Both the position numbers and the translations under genes were made by a program. A DNA stretch of 64,000 bases, taken from contig NC_081334.1 of assembly GCF_022539665.2 (NCBI RefSeq), forward strand, positions 744,001 through 808,000, read 5' to 3'. This DNA comes from Daphnia carinata. Lineage: Eukaryota; Arthropoda; Branchiopoda; Diplostraca; Daphniidae. This document shows positions 1 through 13,100 of the stretch, piece after piece. Position 1 is the first letter of the stretch. Every line of letters starts with the position of its first letter. A model generated the notes under the pieces. That model had not been told where the DNA came from and did not search any database. It was given only the letters and a program-made list of their open reading frames with translations.

Positions 1-1596
1 TTTAGTTTTTTTTTGTATTCAGCATCAGTTTCAGTTTTTTTTTTAGAAAGACAAAGAAACGAAAAGCCCTAGGATTCTGACGAATTGTTTATCTTTAGTT
101 GGCGTCATCGGCTAGTGCTACCTGCTGTTTGTAGAATAGTCTAGTGTAGATTGATAAGGTTAAATCAATAGATGTTTGAATTGCACAGTTATATTTGCAT
201 AAATCTTTTTTTTTGGCTCTCTACTCTATTATGCATGTCCTTTCTAGGCTGTCTACCAACAGTTAAATGAACCAATCTGACTATTTCAATGGGCTGTCAA
301 TGATTGGAAACTGTGCGGTCGAATTGATGGACTCGCCTGAAGTCTCTGCATTTACAAACGCCTGTCCCTTATAGATCTGCCGTTGCTGACGACGTCAAGA
401 CTTCAAACATTTATTTTCATGTATGAATGTTCAATCAGTGGAAGCAGTAACTTGACTGAGCATCCCCTATCTTCATAGGTCTCATTCATTAGTCATCCTC
501 TATAGGCTGGCACATCCAAAGGAGCTGTGATATTTGCGTTACGTTCATTTTTTTTTCTTCCCAGCTTCGGAGGACCCTAAAGCCTCTTATTCTCGAATCT
601 CTAGCACGGCATCACTGGTTTCGTGCCCTTTGATGTGGCTCATTGTTCTCAAGTTGCTATATATAACGGTGCTGTACAGACGATCGATCTGGAAGGGCAG
701 CCGAGATTATCGATCTACGGGCACAAGGAACACAAGCCTGTATGTAGACCACTTATATTCTTTTCGTTTTCGTGCCATTCATGATGTTGGAGCACGACGC
801 TTTATTGTCCTATCGGCAAGTCATTGGCTTTCCTACTTTAGATGTATATACAGTACAGTGAATAGGAAGCGCCGTTAAAGTGGTGCTAAAGAATAGAAAG
901 AAACCACGTTCAACCCTCTTATGGCGCAAAAGTCCAATTCACAATTTTGTGCAGCTGTTTTACACAATATGGTGCACCCATACTGTGTACTGAAACGACA
1001 ATTTAACATATAGGCATCTACATTGTTAGCAACCATGTCTCACTCGTCGTTCGTAACTTTGAAATGCTGGCTAGAAAATGAGTAGGATGAATATTGTTGA
1101 TTTTTTGAACAGATTTCGAGCTCTGCAGTGTTATCTACTATTCTTTAAACTCTCCTGTTTCCTGTTATATAATAAATGTCTTAAGTATCATTTTTTTTCT
1201 TTTTTTTTTTTGCCCGTGTTTCGCTAATCCTGTTTTCTTTCTTTTCTGTCTAACATTTTGGACGATGCGTGGGCGGAACTCGTATAGCGGCCCATGCAAC
1301 AACAACAACATATTCTAGCTTATAAATTATATACCCCAAAATACACGCAGTATATAACAAACGTGTTCAAAATACAGCAATAACAACGCCATTTTCTAGG
1401 CTTGAAATTCAAGGGCGGTTCTCGAACACCGAAAGTAATGTTCTTCTATAGGTTTTTGTAGTAGAGCGAAATGAACCGGAACCAGCCTATTGTTAGCATA
1501 ATCCCGTTTAACACCAGCGGGCGGCGAAGGATATCGATCAATGATGCGAAACAGTCTACTCGCGCTAAACAGAAAAACTTGAAGCTCATTGAGTCA

Positions 1597-1618
1597 TCTC
1601 TCTCTCTCTCTCTCTCTC
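1597..1618. repeat. (TC)n microsatellite
   Basis: Eleven uninterrupted TC units. Simple repeat in the noncoding flank. Confidence 0.9.
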
Positions 1619-4600
1619 CAAGTATAATCGTATAAGTACCAACGAGCTGGCCGAGCTACTGCTTGGATACGGTTTTCGTGCAGACCAATGTTGATCGAGA
1701 CGCACAGGGACGCCCACGTAACGAAATGGAGGTTTAGCGTGGGCGTGGTTCTTCGTGCGATTGCTTGCTTCTCTGCCAGAGGGTGTTGGCGAACAAAGTT
1801 GTTGAAGTGGTTGCATAGCCAAGATGAACTGCGTTGCGTGGGTGTTTGGGGATAGAAGGCGTTTTGCCTTCCCACAGTTATTACACCCTTGCACTCAATC
1901 ATTACGCCACCAGTTGAAATCCGTATCGATGTGACTGGGCCTCACGTAAAACATTATCTTGAAGGCGACAGGGTTTTCTTATGCTCTTAACATTTCACGG
2001 ACTATGAATTGACATTTGAAATTTGAATTCTCCAAGTTTTGCGTTGCGTTTATTTTCGTATTCATTTCACCAGTTGATGCGTTCAGAGTATGTCAGAAAT
2101 TGAGGGAATATAAGATTAGCAATCTTGTGAGATTTAATTTGGTTCCACGCTTTCTAACGTTGCTCTTCATAATACTACAGACTATTTTGATTTTTAGATA
2201 TTATGTATTTCAGTTACCGGCGTTTAGTAATTCGTAATAGCTGCTATAGACATGCGACTATTCAGATATTGATCAAAAATGTTATTTTTAGATTTAAAAG
2301 AGGTTACATTGTTCACTTCTAGGCAACAATGGATGTCGCACGCCATGGGCTACATCACTAGTTTCGACGCATACCATGTCAACAAGACGCGCACCTATCG
2401 AGCCTGGGCGCAATGTCGCGCTCGGTTTATTTTAGCCATTAATTTTAGAATATAACTGCAGTGATTTATTGAGTTCAGCTATACCAGGCTCCCCCCCCCC
2501 CTCCCAAACTTGCCACTACGTCACGGCCACGTCATTGAGTCAGCCTTCAACGCCGACGCACTTCAAAAACAATTTTTCTAATTGATTCCGGAGAAGCAAA
2601 CTAATAATTCAGTCCTGCGATTTAAAGCGCTCCGTGTCCCTGTCCTACACTGGATGTATATTTTCTTTTGTTTTTCTTAAATTCAAACAGCAGTGCAGTT
2701 AGCACACGGTCGGTTGACTGCTGTGCTAGTTTGTTTTTTGTTTTTTTCGGACCCGGCCGATAGGGATACGTAGACAAACAACATTTCCTACTATAGATTG
2801 GAAGCTTTCGCTCCCCAAGCACTCGCAACAAAGAAAAGGCTATAATAAAGAGCTTTCAGAAATTTCTGTGTTCTAAACTAAAGTTTTCGCCGTTCCATAG
2901 TTGCAAGCAAAAGTTATGAGGACACAGCCAAAACAAATGCATTTATCTTATTTTTATTTTTAAATTCATTTTGAGTTTACTTTTTTCCAAAATCTACTGT
3001 ATATAAACGATGTTATTGATCTGTTAGCAACTAGTCGATTCCTAAAAGCGCGTTGAGTGATCTTTCAGATTTATGGATAGCGCAGATGGCATCAGCTATA
3101 CAAAAAAAAAAAAAAAACTACGCGCCGGAATGCGTGGTTGAGATTAATAGCCCTTACCAGTGGAACAATTATGTGCAAGTGCGTATGCATCACTGCGAGG
3201 GCGGTGAGAACATTTCACGAGTTCGGCGTTAGGACAATTGCCTGTCGAGGTTCGGTTGCCAAACGTTTTGGCTGGAAAGCCTCTTACTTCAAACCGGATT
3301 TCTTGTAAGACGTTCCGTGAACTGCATCGGCGTATAGACTCAACCACCGAACAAGAGCAGTGTGGGAGTAGCTTGACGTGACAGCGTTATCGGTCAAAAT
3401 TCATTGAGCATCATGCTAGCCTCGTGGGGAAACAAAAAGCTTGCATAGCCCCAATTCTCTTTGTTGTCTGACGCAAGAAGAAAAGAAGAAAATTGAAAAT
3501 CATTGATAAATATGGAATCGCTGTATGACGTAGACAATCTAAATAAAACAGAATCATTTAAATCGTCAAATCGATATTAGTTTTTGGTGGCTTATTCGAG
3601 TCGGTTGTTATATACGCATAGATCTTGGTTGTCACACGTGAGACAACGTGACGTCAACAAGTGCCATCGGGAGTCGAATGGCTGTGCGATGCCGGATATG
3701 GAACTGCGATTGGCTCTTGCCAAGTGCTCGTAATGCCAACAGGCTAAAGGACCCTTAATGTCGTTAACCAAAAAGCTATGGCCAACTTTCTACGGCCAAG
3801 ATCCTTAGGAACTATGCCAGCATTTTACCTGTTAAGCTTGCAGAGTGATCTTTGTCATCGAGTTAATCAATTATAACCGCCAATCCCCACCTAGCTTTAA
3901 CAATTAAAACAACGTTAGTTAGTTTAAGGTCTCAGCAGGGGTTAGTGTCATCAACATCATTCGCATGTTTGGCATGGTCTTTCCTGGAAAACGCTCGTTC
4001 CGTTGCTTTTGAGGTCTCGGCTTATATCCATTACACTTTACGTATACAATGCCCACCGTAAGTTGTTGTTTCGCAATTGCTGGCAAACTCAGCAACTTCT
4101 TGCCTAGAAGAAATCTGATTATGTGTCAACAACTTTTCCTGCGATCCTAATGCTCATTTGTGTGGGGCCCCTGTTGCGACATCAACATCGACGTAAACAT
4201 TGCGTCTTATATCTTCGCAGTTTTCAGTAGCTCATTCTTTTAATTGAAACTATTTCTATGGTATCTTTTTCTTGGCCATTTATGATATTCAAACTCGGAT
4301 GTTTAGCCCATCGCTGAATGAAACACGAATGTAAAGCTGTTGCGAGCGACATAGCGCTTTAAACTCAAAGTTCATGCTGTGCTTGAACTTGATTAATCAA
4401 TGTTATTTAAGGCGTACGGCATGCGGTGCAACCGTTTGCTCAATTGGTGAATGCAGCGAGCTCATTTCTACCAGCAAAATGGCAAAGTTTTTGGGGAAAA
4501 ACAGGTGGCGGTCTGCCAGCCAGTCTGGCAACTTTGGTGTCGGAAAACACCAAGTTTGGCACGGAACGGAAACTCTGCCGCCATGCGGTCAATACATAGC

Positions 4601-7600
4601 AGTGCGTGTCACGTTGAGGGAGTGCGACGGAAAAATACGTCATTATATATTCATGGAGTTGGGTATCCATGAAACTGGCAGTAAAATAGAAATGCCCCAT
4701 AGCACATCCGTATTTTGTTCGACATTATTTTGTATACATTACGTTTCAAAATTACACGAAAAGTTTAAAGCATAGCACAATTGGAGGAGGCATATTGGAG
4801 CATAAGTATATTCGGCTGGCATTTTAGGGTGCATGTACATTCAAATGCCTCCCGCACTCTCCATCCGAAGGCACCTGTGTCATTAACTCAAGTGGTATTA
4901 ACTAATTAACCAACGCACACATATTACAGGATAAAACTAATTGGGTTTCCATATAATCGTGGTGAAAACGGCCTTCTCTATATTACGATGCAATTGCGAG
5001 TGAAGTACCAAATATCGGTGGTCGATCGCTTTACACCTGGCCAAAGCCGAAATCTATTTCGGGCTTTCTACAGCAGTGCTGCGCCATCCAGTCATGCACA
5101 CACTGGGTCGTATTTAATAAAGTACAGTATAAAAGAATATCACTGTTTATTTTTCGCCATTCTTTTAATAACAAAGGCAGAGCTTTTGCATTTTTTTCAT
5201 GCGGACGTTAAAATTTTTTTTTATTATGTTCAGTTGGAGTTCGGAAGTTCTATCCGGTACGTGGGACGTATTTTCCGAAATCATTTGTTTTTCAGGTAAC
5301 ACGTGCCCGGAAGACGTAGAACGAAGCCGGTTGATTCAAGCAAATAGTAAAATAAAGGTTAATTGTTTAAATCAAGAAAACATATGCGTGAAAACGTACG
5401 ATAAAAAACTTTTATTGATTTAACGAAGGAAAGCACAACTTGGCCATTCAGCCTGGCGAATTACGTGGAACTCATCGTTGCAGTAACCAGCCAGCCGGCA
5501 TTGAAGTTACGTCATTCATATGCATCACATCAATTATTTCAGGGATGAATGCGTTTTCCTCTAGTTGGCCCGTCTGATAACGGGAATCTGTCTTGTATAT
5601 CTATGGTGGAAATTTCTCATTTAATGCGGAACGGGAATCAAAAACTTTAGCCCAACGTACACAAAGTAGGGATTTTAAGATTTACAAATTTCGGCTTCAC
5701 TTAAACAAAGCTGGGGTTTGAAATGTTGAACTTAAAAAATGGAGAAGGGTCTATGCTAACAGTATCAAATGAACTGCAATTAGTTCGTCGTATGCAAAAC
5801 GTTAATTCCTGTGCATCCCACCGAAGAACAATATTATAATAATAACTGTACTGGTTACTGATGTATGAAATGAAAGCATGCATGGAAATAATTCGACACT
5901 ATAGATGATTCATAAATTCTAAATGAAACATTGAAGGAAAAAAAAACATTTAAAGGAATTGAAATGGAAGCGGTTCATATAAGGCGCTTTTGTTGACTAA
6001 TAGATGAAGACCAGTAGAATTACGATATAAAAATGATGAAAAAAGAGGGGGAAAAAAATCTAGTTTCCATAGATACGGGCATGCATATTTCATAAATAGT
6101 TCCGATGGAAAAGTCTGTCGTTATATGGATGGCATACATATATACTGTATACCAGAGCGTACTGGGCTAATAAATTTCCTACAATGTTTCGTTGATAAGA
6201 GCCCAGGGAAAAGTCACGGAAGATTGCAGCCGGACGCGTGCGGCAAATAGCCCGAGTTCGTCGTATTGTATTACCGCATTCCCCGTAGTGGTGGGTTCAG
6301 TCTGTTACACCGTGTGATCATTACAAGTCCTGGTATAGAGTTACAAGCTATTTCTGGTGAACAAGATGATCAAAGAAAGCTGAAGTTATTCCTCGACTGA
6401 AACACCTATAGTTGGTTAGCAAACATAGTTTAAACCAAAAAAAAAAAATTTTCAAAGCATCGTGTTTTATTGCACCATAAGCCATGGATAAAGTGTAGAG
6501 AGAGAAATTACAGTTCAAGTAGGGCAACAGAAGAAAGTAGAGCAAGGCTGCGAACCGATTCGAAATGTAATTCTCGTACACATACGTTTGGTCAAAAGTT
6601 TATCGAATCTCCATGAATTTCGTGCAATCTGCCGTTTGAATGGCCATTTCACCCGACGAGCGTGAAGGGACCTTCACCTTAACCTACAGTCCGTTGAAAG
6701 GGAACGGTGTTACACACATACAGATTGATCAAATGGCTAAAACGAACGCTAGAACCTGAATTTCTGGGCAAAATACAGTTTGGAGGCAGATATAAAGTAT
6801 CTCCCCCAACCCCATCCCTCCCCCAAAAAGAAAAAAAAAATCAATACCTACATCTGTTTCAAAAAAAAAAAAAAAAAAAGAAAAGAATATAGGAAATTGA
6901 GCGCATAGAGTGTTCCTTTTACGTAATCTCTTCAACTGTGAAACGTATAAGTGTATCGCTTCTTTTGATTCCCTTAAAAGGAAAAAAAAATTCTGCTTCT
7001 AATGCTTTTCAACAATGTATTTTACAGGGGGAAGGGGTGAGGGGGCTGTTGCATTTTGTCTTGGGAAGGCTTTCGGATCAACCTACCTGGCCGTTGTACA
7101 TAGGAAGTCAATCTATAAAGGGCGTAGCAAGTGGCTAGCCTTGCAACATTGACTGGTATACAAAAATAATATTACTACTTGATTAATTTTTTTTTTTTTT
7201 TGCTTTTTGTACAACACACTTTCATACATAAGATCGCATTAAATATAAAGCACTAAGAAAATGAAGACTTTATTAGAACTGCTAAAGCAACAGTCAGATT
7301 GCCATGGTAACAATAGCAAATAGACTGCAAGGGTGGCACACAGCGCTATAGGTCGGTCTCAGATCGTTAACAGAATTTCTAAAGCCCAAATTGCTAATGA
7401 AGCTAACGAGCGACTTGTTAACCTTTCACATATGCCAAAGTAGGAAACCGTCAATAACTTTGTAGAGCACAGAAATGTCAAACAGACAAGAAATCAACAT
7501 GTAGCCAACATCTCTATGTCAAGCCGTATTTCACTTCCCTTTTTGAAATGTTCACTTAAACGAAATCATGTTCTCAAATATAAGCAAGGGAAAGGTAAAG

Positions 7601-9360
7601 TGGGTGACACCCACCACTCCACATCTTTCGCCTTTGCATTGAATATTTAAAAAATCAAAAAAAAAAAGGAAACAGAAAAATTCATTAGCACGAAGCCTTT
7701 GTATAGGCGTATCCCTTTTTTATGTCGTATATAAATTGAAAAGTCCAAAGTAAATTTTCAAAAGCTGAGAGGAGAATAAACGAAGGGATCTGTTACGATT
7801 CTTCGTCAAAGAACTGATTCGATTATAACCAATAACATTAAAAAAAAAAAAAAGGTTGGGTGGATTCGTACACGGGTACCAGAGTGGCGCGCAATCAGCA
7901 AAGCTAAAAATTACGTGAAAAAAAGGCGCATAATAAGGAAAAGATGAAGCTGAACATTCGTTGATTGCTTTTTTTTTTTTTGTTGAAGGGAATAAGAACA
8001 TCTGGCACAAGAGCGGCAATAAGCGGAGAGTGCGCCTCTCTCTTTCATATAGCGGGGACTAAACTTAGATAATAAAGCACAACGTTATTGGATTGGTTTT
8101 CACCTTTTGTGTTGGGAACTTGGGCGACGAAAAAACGCTATGCATAACCAACACCGTACAGTGGCACTCAATTTTCGCCACGTCCATATACTAGGAATCC
8201 CCGAAAAAGAGTCTCAAAGATGAATAAGAAAAAAAAAAGAGGGGTGGTGAGGTATTCGAAAAGAAAAGAAGAAAAAAAAAGAATCCCAACATTCTGGAAT
8301 CCGTACTACTGTTTTCTTAATTGGCTCTGGAATGTCGTCCATTCCTTTTGCTTCTCCACCTATATCCACTGTACTTTGTGTTTATTTTGTTTGTTTTGTT
8401 GTTTTTTTTTTTTTCTTCAGCAAAATGTTTGCATTTCCGCGTCTTTTCACCGCCTCTTCGTTGTCTAATGAAATTTAGTTTGCATCGCAAAATCATACGT
8501 CAATTGATTTCGATCTACTCGGGGAACCTGTTGAGACGCAAATAGAAAAAGATCGTTTATGCAAATAGTACGGGGGAGGTATATAAAAAATAGGCGCAGT
8601 CAAATCTGAAAGAGATACTCGAAAAAATAAAAAAAAAAAAGCCAAGAATAAAAAAGAGAGATAAATGGATGGAGTAGGCAAAATAAATAAACTGATTGAT
8701 TGATAGGGTAGAATAAATAAATAAAAAAAAAAAAGGGCAAAGAGGGAGCCAGTGAAGATCAGCGCCTGCGCTGCGCGTACCGCAAAGCTGCGGGGGCGGT
8801 TAAGAACAGCAGAGGGTGGAGGGACTGGCCTGCCCCCTTTTTTTTCTCTCTCCCTTTTTCATTGTGTAAAGACGTCATCAGACTTGGACGTTCTACAGTA
8901 GCAATTTGTCGCTGAAGAGGGAGAGGTGTGCGAAACGAGACGCCTTTCTTCTTGGGACTTGTTTCCTTTTTTTTGGTCAAACACAGTTGAAGGAGAACTT
9001 GCTGTTAACAAGCCGGCCGTGCTAGCGATTCCAAGTGAGAAACAGAACTGCTGGCCCCTTGTTAAAAAACAAACAAGTCTGTGATTCAGTGGATATCCCA
9101 TGGAATCGGCCGTGAAAACTCACTTGTGAACTGTTTTGCAGCTTCTGGAAACCGGCCCTCGCCCCTCCAAAAAAATTAAAAAACGTGACTGGAACAACAA
9201 AAAAAGAAGAGAGAGAAAAGTTTGAAATTGCATCTTCTTTAAGCATTCCCCGAAAACTCGTTCATTTTAAAATTTTTCATTCCTTTCGGCGACGTTTTCC
9301 TTTGTTTTGCCTATACTCATCCACCCACGCCTGTTTATCTGTTCTTCGCTTTACTTGTTT

Positions 9361-9433
9361 TATCCATCCATCCGAGAATTCCATCCATCCATCCATCTAT
9401 CTATCCATCCATCCATCGATCCGTCTGTCTATT
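9361..9433. repeat. (ATCC)n tetranucleotide microsatellite, imperfect
   Basis: Runs of ATCC/CATC with ATCT variants, broken by one GAGAATT interruption. Lies about 750 bp upstream of the jelly belly start codon. Confidence 0.85.
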
Positions 9434-10185
9434 ATATCCGTCCATTTATTTTGTTGGCTTACCATTGAGAGCAACGGCTGACGAAAAGTGGTGATTCAAA
9501 CTTTTCCGACTCGCGACAGAATAGCCACTCGACTGCTGGAACAGTTTGTCTTTTTTTTTTTTTGCAAGGTAAAGAAAAAAGAAAAACAAACAAACAAAAA
9601 AAAAAAAACAACTGCCGTATGAAAATCGTGTGGTTTTGCCAGCAAAATCCGACCCAAACAACCCGTTGCAGATTTGGAAAGGCCGGCCGCATTAAAAAAG
9701 TGCAAGGACTTGACAGATCGAAATTCACGCGAGCTTTTCTTGGCAACATCTATTTTGATTGCAGTCGTAAACCGTAAATCAAAATAAACATAGACACATG
9801 AATATAGTGATCCTCGGGTAAAGGATGGCTGGAGAAGAATGCCAGACGCATCACGTCTGCAAGCTGTTTCAGTCTTTGGTCCACTATCTCCGTTCCAGCA
9901 TTTGCCAAGTGTCCATAGCTTAATTGCACGCGGCTGCAATAACAAAAGGCTGTTCTCCACTTCTTAACAGTCTATCGCAATCATCACCTGAAGTAACACA
10001 TCCATCCACAACATTCAAGAAAACAAAATTGAAATCTAGAGTGACAAACAGTTTGGATCTAAACCCCCTCCGATTAAACAAAAAATTGAACTCGAATATT
10101 ATTAAAGGTTGATTCATAAGGAACACGTTTGGGCACGTAAAAGGAAGTGAAAAAAATAAATAAATAAAAACTAAACTAAACAAAC

Positions 10186-13100
10186 ATGCCGTCTGCGTGC
10201 ACCACGTCGATGTCGCGGGCCAGTAGACCACGTCACCGCGTCATAACGAGAAGCAGTGCGGCCCTGATTGGTTTGCTTATCTTGGGCTTGTGCGAAGTTG
10301 GAACTGTTCTCGTCGCCAAAGAGAGTGCTGCCGCCGTCCACAATGGACGCAGGCAACTGTCAGACAAGGCGCAGCAAGAGACGTGGCACCAGGAAAAGGA
10401 TCGTTTGCGTACCGTCCGTCGCAGTCAGGCCGGATGGGTTCAAGCGGCCGAACTGGAGCATGCGACCGCTTTACGAGATTCATCGGCTTTGTCTTCATCG
10501 TCGGCAACGTGGATCGAATCTTTCCTCCGTCACCAACGGGATCCGGTGATTTCGAACCGGGCGGAAGAACCGTCATCGGCGGATGCGGCCATGGACGCCG
10601 TCCCACCTGCGTATTGGCGCGAGTTGGATGCAGCCGCAGACGAGGCGGATAGCAGGAGCGGCGTACAGCAACTCAACTGGCACGAAGCACAACTCGCCCG
10701 TCTGCACGGATTGGGGCCAGCCGAAATCGCCGCTCTCTCTTCGTGGCAGCACAAGTTGAGGCTTCATTCTCTGCCTAATCGGCTGACGGCCACCACTGGC
10801 TGGCACTATCAGCCGCCATCTTTTCTGCCCAAGAACATGCAGCCGCTCTACGGCGGGCCGAAATCTTCGCTGCACAGCCAACAGGTTCTAACGAGCGTCG
10901 ACGATGCTGACGCTGTCCTAGCCAACACACCTGCCAACAGCCATCCGTTTGCCCATCAATTTGTCCATCAGGCCAATCAATCGAAAGCCGAGGCCAGTGA
11001 GAATCTACTTCTACTGCCCCTGTGGCCTAAACGATCGTCGTCTGACGCCAAGAAATCAGACAGGGAGAGCAACAAGAATCGCAACGCAGCCAACCGCAAA
11101 GAGAAAATGGAAGCCGGCATTGGCAATGTGGCACCGGCCAGCGGTAAGGGAAGCAAAACCAAAGGCTCTCGAAAGCAGCAACAGCAGCAACAACAGCAGC
11201 AGCAACACGTTCAAGAATCGCCCCATCGTCCGATGTCGGGCGGTGCGGTTGGGGGCGCCGGCGGAGCCATCCAGCACGAGCACAGCGTCCGGCCTTCGGC
11301 AGCTTCGTCGTCGACACCTGATGTCAATCGGATGAACCGTAACTTGGCTACCCAGTTCCTGTTGCGTTCGCCTAGAGAGAACCGCCAGTACGACGTTCCA
11401 ATAATCGGTGAGTCACGTGCACAGCAGTACGAAAATACCCCCCGCCTCTTTTGAAATGATCATTTTTGAGCAGCTTGCTCGTCGTTTGGAAAACGAACAA
11501 AAAATAGACATGGCTTTCCCTTTTTCACGATCGATTGCCCTCCCGCTGGAAATAATGCATCAACGCGCAGTTAACTATAGACGCCCGGAGCACTCTGATT
11601 CTACTGATTAACGATTGATGCTGATGGCTGATAGGGTCTTCCGTTTGTTTCTTTTTTATTTTTCTTTTAACCTTTCAAGCTATGATTATACAGTGTATTT
11701 CCATTGCATGCATTTATAGTGGTGTGCACACCATCTAGACGGTAGGCCAACCAGGTGCCCACGCATTTGGTACGAACAACATTCCCAAATGAAACCGAAC
11801 CATCTTCTTATTCGGCAAAACGTTGATACTTGAACGTTTGATTTATTTATTCCCATTTTTTTAACGTAGATTTCTCTGAAAAAGAACTGAATTGTGCAAC
11901 AACAAAAAACTGGGGGCCGATATGGACTCTTCACTTCGCGTGAAAAGTTTAGGGTACTTATATCGAAGGGGTGGCCAACCCACGCGTCCACCTACTCACC
12001 ACTTCTTTTTGGTCTCTTTTTTTTCTCGTTTGACGCACTTTCATTGTATTTGCACCGCTCATCGTGTGCGATTCATTTTCACGTGCATCTAAGTGGGGGG
12101 GGGGGGGGAATAAAGTAAAGAAGAAACCCAGTCGTTGTAGAAACCGACGAGTTGATGGCAAGGCCAAGAAAGCTCAATGAGGGGTAAAAAAAACAAAACA
12201 ATGTCAGTAAACAAATTGAAGGGCGGATAACCGGAGAGAATAGTTGCCGTGACTTAAGCAATATAGCTACACTTACGTAAGCCTTTTCAGCTGACAGCTC
12301 ATGTCACGTGTCACGATACACATCATTTAAAGAACTGTTAAGCGCCGTTGGGCGTTATGTGCATGTAACTTAATATACGCCGTCCAGTTATGTGCTAACA
12401 ATTGCACGCCTCTCTGCACATACACACACACATACACAACAAAATAAGAGAGCGGGAGCGAAATAAACATGTCTCCTTTCATAAGAAAACACGAAGAGAA
12501 ACGAAATGGATGAAAAGAATAAAGAAAAATAAATAAATAAACAGAGCGAAAGTATTTGTTTGTTGATCATAACCAACAATTCAACACCTGTAATGGCTTT
12601 TTCCATACTACTCTCCAACGTAGGCGGGCTTAATAGACATTGGATCTCGCCAGTGCTGTGCTTGGGGGGGGGGGGGGGGGGGGAATGTATTTTTTTTTTT
12701 TTCCTTTTTTATTATTATTTTTTTGTTTTGTTGTTGTTGTTGCATTGGGTGCCATTACCATCCCTGCTGAACGACCCCTGGTGTTTTCAGCCGTTACAAC
12801 GTTCTCCTGTCTGTCGATGACAGAACCCCGCAGCTATCGTTCTATTATTTTTCTCCCTCGTTTTTACACTCCGTTCGGTCGTTCTGGCCCTCTATCTCTC
12901 CTTTTTTTTCTCTTCTTTATTCTCTGCCTTTCTTTTCCCTTTTTCCTTTCCTTCGTCCTCCTCCTCTATCCGCCCTTTTCTCGATCGGATGACGTCAATC
13001 CGCAATGTGAACGCGTTGCGCGCATCGTTTACTCACACACGCATCCACAACAAAACTTGTTTTACGAACAGCTCTGTTGATATAATTTTCTTTTTTTTTC

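Larger units (their letters stand above)
1..10185. other. Gene-free 5' flank of jelly belly, low complexity
   Basis: I see no conserved protein or RNA gene here. Open frames are short (up to about 154 codons), biased to Phe/Lys runs from T/A tracts, and overlap on both strands, which is what chance frames in AT-rich DNA look like. The stretch holds a TC microsatellite (1597-1618), C/G runs (near 2490), many A or T runs of 10-19 nt and an ATCC tetranucleotide repeat (9361-9433). It may hold the promoter, 5' UTR exons and enhancers of the jelly belly gene that starts at 10186, but no TATA box or splice site could be tied to that gene. Confidence 0.5.

Noticed and set aside
4374-4775. 133-codon plus-strand frame
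   Set aside because: No domain, signal or conserved motif; overlapped by open frames in other phases and on the other strand.
9496-9960. 154-codon minus-strand frame
   Set aside because: Phe/Lys runs from T/A tracts and no recognisable motif.
12640-13080. 146-codon frame starting with a Gly run
   Set aside because: Created by the 20-nt G run and T-rich DNA inside the jelly belly intron.
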